Origin: Pelargonium cotyledonis
Lineage: Eukaryota; Streptophyta; Magnoliopsida; Geraniales; Geraniaceae
NCBI GenBank assembly: GCA_036897625.1
Contig: JAYMTA010000510.1
Location: 1 to 27,590, forward strand
DNA: 27,590 bases
Direction: 5' to 3'
Under the pieces are notes generated by a model that had not been told where the DNA came from, did no database searches, and was given only the letters and a program-made list of their open reading frames with translations. Below, piece by piece: positions 21,001 to 27,590 of this stretch; the stretch's first letter is position 1, and the number at the start of each line of letters is the position of its first letter. Both the position numbers and the translations under genes were made by a program.

Positions 21001-22282
21001 CGAAGGGCAGCATCTAAAATTGCAGGCTGACAAATTGGCCTGCAACACTCCTTAAGAGCATCAATAGTGCTGCAGGCCTCAAGTAATTTGCTTGTATTCA
21101 CTTTTTTCTCAAAGGTACTTATGTCCTTCACAGGACAAGATCCACCCGTAAGATTTGATGATTTTACAGAACAAATTGAGGGTATTGTAACATTTGCCCC
21201 TCTGCTGGCTAAGATGCTAATAATATCAGTGAAACAGCTGGCAGCAGTCTCCCCTTGCAAAACTAACTTATCAGAACTGAGGATGTAGAAACCCTGGAAA
21301 ACGTGGAGTAAACTATTAAGCTGCGGACAACATATTACATTCCCTACAAGAGCTGCCAAAGGTTGAGAACAATCTGATGCTGTTTTTTGCATGATACTTG
21401 ACATGGCAGAGAAATTTACAGGGCACTTCCCAGTTAAAACTGGCTCATATGTATCTGGAAAAGTTGGGTACATTGGCGGCAAAGCTTCTCCTGGAAACGG
21501 ATAATGTGGAATTACAGCAGGTGATATTTCTATGGGATCAAAAAGTCCACTACTAGGAGACTTTGCTAGCTCAGAAGTAGAAAATGACGCTACATCATGC
21601 ACACTGGAGAACCAGATGGTAAATAATAATAACTGATGACAGAGTGAACCTGCAATCAGATAGAAACCCCCCTTCAGCATCCATGTATGCAAAATTTTGT
21701 ACTAATGAAAAGTAAAACAGACTGTAAAATACAAAAGAGGGAAGACACTTAGACCTTCATTATCTATGATGCATCCTGATGATAATAATATACTTAGATG
21801 GGGTTCTACAACACAGGGTTATTTATTGGAAATAATGCTCTGTTTGGACTCTTGAATTTCTTTTGAAACTCTGTATTTGTGGCAAATTCAATGTTTGGAT
21901 ACTAAAAAAAATGGATTTGGATTTGACTCAAATCCAATAGTACTGAAAAAATGCATACAACATGAGATTCCAAATGTGAACTCTTACCTCGTCATTTAAT
22001 TTCTTTTGTTTCCCAAACATTCTATTTGTAATTGAAATTTAAAATTATGAATTCCAAATCAAATCCAAGTTCTCAAACACAACCTAAGATAAATATGAAA
22101 AAAGACCAAGAAAGTAAGTGAAGCGGGTGTACATTTGGTTCAGACAGGCCAAGTAAAAAACATTAGATAAGGTCTTTTACCAAGTCCCGATGAAATATGA
22201 ATAAATGATTTAGACAAGTAGCAACAATAATATAATTTTAATAATTACCCCTAAGACGACAAAAGGTCCGAGAACAGTCCAT
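18072..22282 (-). CDS. At1g61900-like GPI-anchored SPARK-domain protein
   Basis: Seven coding exons in transcript order, all phase-consistent: 22282-22249, 21649-20825, 19541-19296, 19185-19171 (15 nt), 19069-18929, 18762-18715, 18145-18072 (1383 nt, 460 aa). The product resembles the uncharacterised GPI-anchored protein At1g61900: TGKCPVNFS, CCPQL, SVKSSNLTGGSCPVKD, LSDCKGVVYSYLSRKL, NIYELCDVDLKDFSVQ and FSFTCDLTDNIAAPWP all match its landmarks. An N-terminal hydrophobic stretch (about residues 13-33, LCHQLLLFTIWFSSVHDVA) is a signal peptide. Residues about 86-222 form the cysteine-rich SPARK-type ectodomain with several NxS/T sites. The last exon gives GCRGGGFEI then a hydrophobic tail ending SALLY*, a GPI-attachment signal. 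It is thus expected at the outer plasma membrane; SPARK domains occur in receptor-kinase ectodomains, but the ligand is unknown. The ATG (MDCSRTF) was chosen because its exon gives the only matching phase; earlier ATGs in the leader are closed by stops. Confidence 0.9.
19171..19185 (-). other. 15-nt microexon of the GPI-anchored protein gene
   Basis: A GCTGTTGCAG acceptor and an AAG|GTTTGC donor enclose 15 bases that add codons for A-Y-G-Q-Q at phase 1. At this position At1g61900 has a stretch of similar length between DFSLQ and GCLL. Skipping it would keep the frame and remove five residues. Confidence 0.75.
19785..19955 (+). mobile_element. tRNA-derived SINE in an intron
   Basis: The insert opens with a tRNA-like head: an A-box-like TAGCCCAAAGGGACGGTCCAATGG region, then a B-box-like GTGGGTTTGAATCTTG about 35 bases later. 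An unrelated body and a T/A-rich tail follow (19927-19955). Short imperfect repeats (TCATGCATA at 19783-19791 and TGATGCATA at 19959-19967) may be target duplications. It lies antisense in the 19541-20825 intron of the GPI-protein gene. Confidence 0.65.
20177..20221 (+). mobile_element. 45-bp A-tailed micro-insertion with 12-bp target duplication
   Basis: The exact 12-mer AATCCTGTTTAA occurs at 20165-20176 and 20222-20233. Between them lies TCTCAGGTGGCGTTCTC followed by an A-rich tail of (AAATA) units. Matching repeats plus an A-rich 3' tail indicate a severely 5'-truncated retroposition (LINE or SINE tail) into the intron. A slippage duplication is the alternative. Confidence 0.6.
21837..22086. 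mobile_element. Foldback MITE-like element in an intron
   Basis: The left end GCTCTGTTTGGACTCTTGAATTT and the right end, read in reverse complement (GGTTGTGTTTGAGAACTTGGATTT), are similar. A second inner pair is also inverted: CAAATTCAATGTTTGGATAC near 21885 and the complement of the stretch near 22010-22030. Such imperfect palindromic elements with CTCTGTTTGG-like ends are typical of hAT or PIF/Harbinger MITEs. The target duplication is unclear, so the superfamily is open. Confidence 0.5.
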
Positions 22283-23460
22283 AGTTCCACTACCCGTATG
22301 ACACCATCAGTTTTCAAATAGAACCCACCCTATAGCAGTTGAAAATCAGTCCAAAAATAGTTCAGAGCCATGCAGCAAAACCTGTACCAACATAACCATT
22401 AGGATGAAAGTTAAATGACGAGGAGCACCTTAAATGAAGAATATGAAGCATCAAGGAAAACATAACAATTAAGTGTGAAGCTAGTAATTCTTCAAATCGG
22501 CACACCGAAAGACAACCAAGTATACATTATATCTAAAATTCCAAATCAAACGCAAAACATGTCCATAACATGGCACTCATTAAAACAAATGGATGCTAAA
22601 AGGAATCTGGAGAGGATAATAGCCTGTTTCTTTTTCTTTTCTTTATTATAAATCAACTGCCTGTTTTATATAGAAAAGAAGAACACAAAAAAATCGAAAG
22701 CGTGTCCACATCAAGGGTTTTCAAGCCAAATTTACTAATCAGTTACTAAACACGGGATTTTGTTAATGTATCAACTACATCATGTGGTTCTAAAGCTTGC
22801 ACAAAGAAACCCAGATCAAAAATATGCAACTTCTACTGGGCAAAAGTGCAGCAAAGAACCCTATACCCAAAAACAACATTTCCATTCTTGGCTAAGCTCT
22901 ACAATCAATGCTTGTTTTTTCTTTGGCAACAGAACTGAGCTGATAAAAGAACAAGTAAAAGCACCCAAAAATAACACCTTTAAGCTATTTCGATTTGCAC
23001 ATGTGGAATCAAACCTCCACTAAACCAACCCAAACCAGTACCCATTTGGCTCAACTCAAGCAACAAAACTTAATCTCCTCTCATCCCACATATTCCCAGC
23101 TACCCAACACCAGAAACCCCATTTCCAGGAAAATCAAACGCGAAAATTACCTAAAGACGAAGAACCCAAGAAGCATGATGCGGCGAAAAGGAACGATTTT
23201 GGGGGTTGGGATCGAGAATCCAGAAAAAATAAATCATGGCGGCGACGGTAGATCGGTTGGAGTAGACGACACAAAATCGGAGACGCTGAGTGGAGTGAGT
23301 AGTTGGAGTAGAATTTGGTGGTGATGGTGGAGGAGTAGGTGGGTAGTGTTGGAGTCAGATGTTTTAGGGAGGTGGATAAAGCCAAGGTGGAGGAGACTGT
23401 AACTTTAACTTTTTGGGACTCTGAACAGTGAAGGGAGATTGAAGAAGAACCCAAAGCAGA
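22283..23460 (-). promoter_or_regulatory. Leader exon, leader intron and promoter of the GPI-protein gene
   Basis: A splice donor (TTTAG|GTAATT) places the end of a non-coding first exon at 23151. Its partner acceptor TATAG near 22330 begins the exon (22329) that carries the start codon, leaving an 820-nt leader intron. The spliced leader holds a uORF starting MLLGFFVFR in exon 1 (ATG at about 23177) that would end in TGA after the junction (VGSI*), and a second short ATG-VSYG-stop in exon 2. The transcription start is likely between about 23250 and 23460. Confidence 0.55.
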
Positions 23461-23680
23461 AAAATGATCCACCAGCTCCAGCTCTATAGCTTTAGCAGTC
23501 CAATCCTATGCATATTATTATGCTCCATTTTCTTCTTCATCTTGGATCTCCATTTATGTTTATTTGTCCCAACCACATGTGCTTTACAGTGCAAACCTTC
23601 ACTATGTTTTGTCATTAAAACTTATCTTTTCGTGTATAAATGTATTTTGTTCATACATGAATGGACTAAACATGTGAATT

Positions 23681-25905
23681 TTTTTTTTGAGCGGAAAAAT
23701 AATACTCCTCCGTCCCAAAATGAGTGTTTTGTTTTCATTTTTTACAAAGATTAAAAATTATAAGAATAATTTAGTGTATTTTTAATATAACTCTCACTTT
23801 CCCCATGTGCACCATGTGCATAAGTGATAAGGATAATATAGGAAGAACACTAATATAATAACATAAAAATAGAAACAAGACGCTCATTTTGAGATAAAAA
23901 AATTAAACAAACAAGACACTCATTTTGGGACGGAGGGAGTAATATATTATCTTCCTCATAGGAACAATACATTTATGACGATGAGGATAACTTATTCAGG
24001 AAAAAACAAACACAAACGAAACTAAGCTAGCAACCAAACAACCAAACTAAAAACCTAACTATCTAAGAAACAGATCCTCATAGGCACATAAATAACTAGT
24101 TATCCTGAGATGTTAAAAACTCTCATCAGTTGAGTTACGGCCTCGACCCAAGTCTATCCCTAACCGGACCTCCGAGCAATGGTAAAATCTGGACCATTCA
24201 GCAAAAGGATGACGTCGTAAAATGATCTGGACCCCACGACGTCCCCGAGCTTCCGCGACTACTCCCTCGGCCCCGACATGTTTGCCAAGGCCGACTCCTC
24301 TATCCAACATCCCACTCCAGCCCTCGCTGTTGCCATATCTTCATCCTCCGAGCCCCCAGTCCTCTTCCTCTTAAAAACCATCAACTCTCTCCGCTGAATC
24401 TCCTCATCGGCCCTAGGCGGGACCATTGAGACCGACTCTACCACTAGAGGAGGTACCAGTTTCTCCCACGGCTGGTCCGACCCTGCCCTGAGCCACTGGG
24501 CACCCATCGTCGGCCTCCTCCCCCTCGAGGCAATCAAAGCCGGGGTAAACACCCGCTCCCCCCCAAACGTGATCCTCCCCGGTAAGTCGCAGTTCCTATC
24601 TATGTGCCCCAAAATCCCACATTTATAGCAAAATGTGGGAACCCTCTTGTATTGGAACGAGATCACCTTCAACCCTCTTCTTGCAAAAGCCACCTTCGTC
24701 TGACGACGTAACGGTTTCGTAACGTCGCACCGTACCCGAATCCTAGCGTACGAAATCCAGCCTCCCCTAAAATTCATCGGATCCACCTCCAGGAAAATCC
24801 CAATGCCATTGCCGATCTTTGCACAGTTCATCCGTTGTGTACCCCAACGGGATACCACGAACTTGCACCCACATATCCAGGTGATCGATAGCCACCTCCA
24901 AAGGGTCATCCCCTTCCTTAATGCGCGTAAGCAGCAGCGCCCTACCTCGATGTACCCAAGGTCCTTAGGACTTGACCTTGTCCGCATCATCTTTATCATA
25001 AAATTCAAAGGAATATCGAGTCGCCGACTCATAACCCCTTGTCACATCAAAGAGCTCCTTTATAGTTACTCCCTTCTTCGGTCTCCAGAGCCATGCTATG
25101 ACCTGTTGCATCGTAGCAAAGTTTATAGGTCCGGCCGAAAAAAAAACGCCCCACGAAACCTATCACCTCCCTACCCGTGGCTCCACCACTCCCCTCTTCG
25201 TTTATAATTAGGCAATCCACCCCCCTTATGAGCTCTTCCAGCCCTCCCCTCGAACTTCCTTCACTAAACAAACCCCTTCCACCCATCAGATCTTTCCCCC
25301 GAGCCCTAGCCGCCCCTCGGCCTGCTCCGATCCGCCCGCCTACCTTGGCAGCAACCCTACCCGACCCGCCTCCACCCTAACCCGACTCTTCTTCCTGCAC
25401 GATCTTCGATCCCACTGACTGAACTAGCCCCGACAGCCCCCTACCCCTTCCTCGGCCCACCCCCTCCAGACGCGGCTCCTTGAGCCCTCCTCCAACAACC
25501 ACTATTGAACCTAGCGCTTCCTCCCTTCTTCCCATCACCGGCCTGCCCCTCTCCCCACCTCTCAATTCCGTCTCACTCTCCAAAGCCCTATCACCGTTCG
25601 CCTCGACCAAACCCATAACTGTGTCCCTTGGTGCCATGTACACGATCGAAACAGAATCAAAATAGCAGAGAACACTACCAACAAAAATGACCGCAGATAC
25701 AGCAGCCTCAAGCCCCACCGCAGGCTTTATATACTCACCGGCCCAACCCATCATCTAAAGAGGAAAACCTAGACCTACAAGGAAACCTAAAACCCTAAAA
25801 ACCATGACGGTTTAGACTCAAACAAGAGGCTGACCACCAAAAGGAAACCCTAATTTCTTAGAGAGAAAAAGTTTTTTTAGCATTGAGTTATTTGAAAAGC
25901 TGTAT
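23681..25905 (-). mobile_element. LINE derivative keeping ORF1 (CCHC) but no reverse transcriptase
   Basis: The insertion is bounded by exact 17-base repeats GACTAAACATGTGAATT at 23664-23680 and 25906-25922. On the minus strand it ends in a poly(A) tail directly against the 23680 repeat, as in target-primed retroposition. Its 5' end (TTTTTCTCTCTAAG..TAGGGTTTCC near 25840) resembles a LINE leader. Between lies a strikingly GC-rich ORF1-like region, about 25754-24113. It includes DUF4283-like sequence (RGGWISYARIRVRCDVTKPL), a CCHC knuckle CYKCGILGHIDRNC at 24629-24588, and a basic tail KRKR. The coding potential lies in different frames, so ORF1 is broken. The sequence then passes to an AT-rich 3'UTR; endonuclease and reverse transcriptase are absent. 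Both ends being present argues for internal loss rather than 5' truncation. A MITE is nested near its 3' end. Confidence 0.75.
23705..23939. mobile_element. Stowaway-like MITE nested in the LINE tail
   Basis: A 235-bp element with TA on each side (23703-23704 and 23940-23941). Its left end CTCCTCCGTCCCAAAATGAG is inverted at the right as CTCATTTTGGGACGGAGGGAG. It carries no ORF. It sits about 24 bases from the LINE poly(A) tail, splitting the LINE 3'UTR, so it inserted later than the LINE. A second CTCATTTTGAGA sequence at 23883-23894 just inside the right end may be a partial end duplication. Confidence 0.8.
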
Positions 25906-25922
25906 GACTAAACATGTGAATT

Positions 25923-26930
25923 AGTTGGTGGAGAGTTATATTTTAACGGCTTGAATTTATATTTTTTAACAGGGAAGCAAAACTTCTCGTAATCTCTTTT
26001 GAGGTGGGGTTATATAGGTAATTTTTTCAAATAGATGGTTGTATTATTCGCCGAGATAATTTTTAATCAGTTGACATACACAAAATGGGTAAATCTCTCT
26101 TTTTAACCTAAACAATTTGCCTCATATGGCACAATGAAAGTGGAACGCACAACCTCTCATAAAAATATGTGTGTCTTCACAATTGTGTCATCCCCTAAAG
26201 ACATCTCATTTTCACAGATAAAAAAAATCTAAACGATGCCTATTTCATCATGTCTCATCTCTAACGATGTGATAATCCATCTTTGACACTCGTGATAATC
26301 ATAATGTGTCCTCTCCAACGACGTCGACCATTGTTTTATGAGACTTTTGTAAGAGTTGGATGTTCACACTCATGGGACGAAAACTGAAATTATCGAGCGG
26401 ATTTGGGTTATTGAGGTTGATTCTAATCGACTTGGCTGTTGTCTTGCGCCAACACTTGCGTAGTGTAACTTCTCTTTTGGAACATTCAGGGTGTTTCAAT
26501 GCTTCATATATAAGAGGCACCGGCTACAATCCCTCATTAGTATATTTAGCCCGAGTGTGGTCTTTCTTTCATAATCATGCCCCCAGTGCAGAGGAGACAT
26601 TTCTGCAGATTAAGAGTTTCAATTTCTTGCTTATTCCATGCTTAGATAGCTCTTTTACTGTTTCTTTTTTCCTTTTATGCATGATGTTCCAACCCTCTCC
26701 CTTATTTGGGTTGATGAGCTTTGGTTTTCACTTTTTCCATCTTTGTGAGTTTTGTATTTTTGTTTTAATCATCGAATTTATATATATAAAGTACCGCCCG
26801 CTTATACAAAAAACGATGTTTATTTGTAAAACACTAAAATATCAAATTTATTTTAGGTTGCAAGACAAAACATTTTAGTGGTGAAACAATAATATTAAAT
26901 AAATTACATACTTGCACGCTTCTCTGATTA
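25923..26930. other. Intergenic, no gene supported
   Basis: AT-rich DNA with microsatellite-like patches. A 172-codon ORF (26360-26878, +) has a strongly hydrophobic, Phe-rich second half and AT-driven composition. It matches no family I know and has no start context or exon support. A TATATAAGAG motif near 26507 could be a TATA box of an old repeat, but no boundary is visible. Confidence 0.4.
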
Positions 26931-27590
26931 TCTCAAACTCGAGCCCCAACCTCGATTCGTCTCAGGCCTCGTGGTCTAAAAATATGATTATTCGAGAATG
27001 AGTAGGCCCCCGACCAAGGTTTTCGAAAGCTCAAAAGGGGAAAATGCTAGTTGTTCCCAAACGGGCTCTCCACTTTAGCGAGGTTCGAGTTAGAGGTGCT
27101 GAGGATCGTCTCCCTTTTCAGTCACCGAGAGTAGGCCAGGTGCTTCAGGCTCTAACAACTTTCGGTTCGCAAAGGCAGGGAAGGAAAAGAAGTGCTTTAT
27201 CCGCATTCTGATCGCCAGGGATCCAGTTCTATAGGGAAGAAAAGATCATTAGATTCTGAGCTAGAAGACTCCTAATCCAAGAGGATGCGCTCTCTATCTC
27301 CAAACAAAGAAGATGAGGGACATCCAGAAGTGTAGAAACCCCAGTGAAACCAGCAAGGTAGACAATATGGCAGCTCTAGTGGACATTCAACACGTTCTTT
27401 TTTGTTGTTATCTTAAAGGTGACCTTTTGTATGTAAATAGATGTATGGTTGACTAACGCGCTTTTAGCAAGTGTACCAAAATAATGCCGAGTAATAAAGT
27501 GAGCACAAGGTGCTTCGAGTTTTCGAACCTAAAGGACTACGAAATGTAAGCTAAATAGGCATTCATTGCAATAACTCTAAAGATAAACTA
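26931..27590. other. Possible decayed retrotransposon-derived sequence
   Basis: GC content rises here relative to the preceding kilobase, and the plus strand shows scattered short stretches of Arg/Ser-rich and Lys-rich coding character (around 27000-27360) such as occur in the C-terminal part of plant LINE ORF1. There is no zinc knuckle, polymerase motif, terminal repeat or poly(A) tail in view, and the window ends inside it. The call is only a suggestion. Confidence 0.25.

Noticed and set aside
21650-21692. Upstream in-frame Met (MHTWMLKGGF) as start of the GPI protein
   Set aside because: These codons precede a good acceptor (GATTGCAG at 21650) and are intronic; the exon at 22282-22249 supplies a start with the right phase.
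23134-23472. 112-aa minus-strand ORF at the promoter of the GPI-protein gene
   Set aside because: Ser/Thr-rich low-complexity frame running through the leader and donor site; it does not join the conserved coding exons in phase.
24803-25665. Plus-strand Pro/Ser-rich ORFs (134, 67, 61 aa)
   Set aside because: They lie antisense to the LINE ORF1 region; their Pro-rich composition is the complement of GC-rich, Gly/Arg-rich coding sequence.
26360-26878. 172-aa ORF on the plus strand
   Set aside because: Composition follows the AT-rich DNA, no family resemblance, no promoter or splice evidence; probably a chance open frame.
1-27590. CRISPR arrays, operons, bacterial or viral defence systems
   Set aside because: The window is plant nuclear DNA with spliced genes; no spaced repeat array or prokaryotic gene cluster is present.

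Overview
The window is nuclear DNA from a flowering plant, almost certainly a eudicot. The genes have many short exons with GT..AG introns in AT-rich DNA, their closest recognisable relatives are Arabidopsis proteins, and introns and intergenic DNA are full of plant-type MITEs, SINE and LINE debris. The species cannot be fixed from sequence alone.

Four protein-coding genes could be rebuilt exon by exon with matching splice phases. (1) 874-4049 (+): PEX13, a peroxisomal membrane docking protein, 5 coding exons, 234 aa. (2) About 6282-10421 (-): a protein of about 676 aa that I do not recognise, with three tiny 5' exons, one 1.7 kb exon and an unresolved 3' end. (3) 10790-16486 (+): LAS1, the HEPN endonuclease that cuts ITS2 of pre-rRNA, 9 exons, 616 aa, with an intact RHxxxH motif. 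(4) 18072-22282 (-): an At1g61900-like GPI-anchored protein with a SPARK-type cysteine-rich ectodomain, 7 coding exons including a 15-nt microexon, 460 aa, plus a non-coding leader exon near 23151. Genes 2 and 3 are head to head across 368 bp carrying telo-box and site II motifs, the usual promoter signature of plant ribosome-biogenesis genes. The four genes do not form a pathway; only the 2/3 pair hints at shared regulation.

The rest is repeat history. A Helitron 3' end lies at the left edge. A family of Stowaway-like MITEs (TA target, CTCCCTCCGT-type ends) has five members here, one enlarged by a tandem duplication of itself plus its flank. Two LINE-derived insertions have target-site duplications and A-tails but no reverse transcriptase: a 2.2 kb GC-rich one (23681-25905) that keeps only an ORF1-like CCHC protein region, and a 0.77 kb one (16956-17726). 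A 45-bp A-tailed micro-insertion, a tRNA-derived SINE and a foldback element sit in introns of gene 4. The last 1.7 kb has no gene I can support.

No wholly new system stands out. The most interesting points are the RT-less LINE derivatives that keep both ends, the divergent LAS1 promoter, the microexon and uORFs of the GPI-protein gene, and the unrecognised gene 2.
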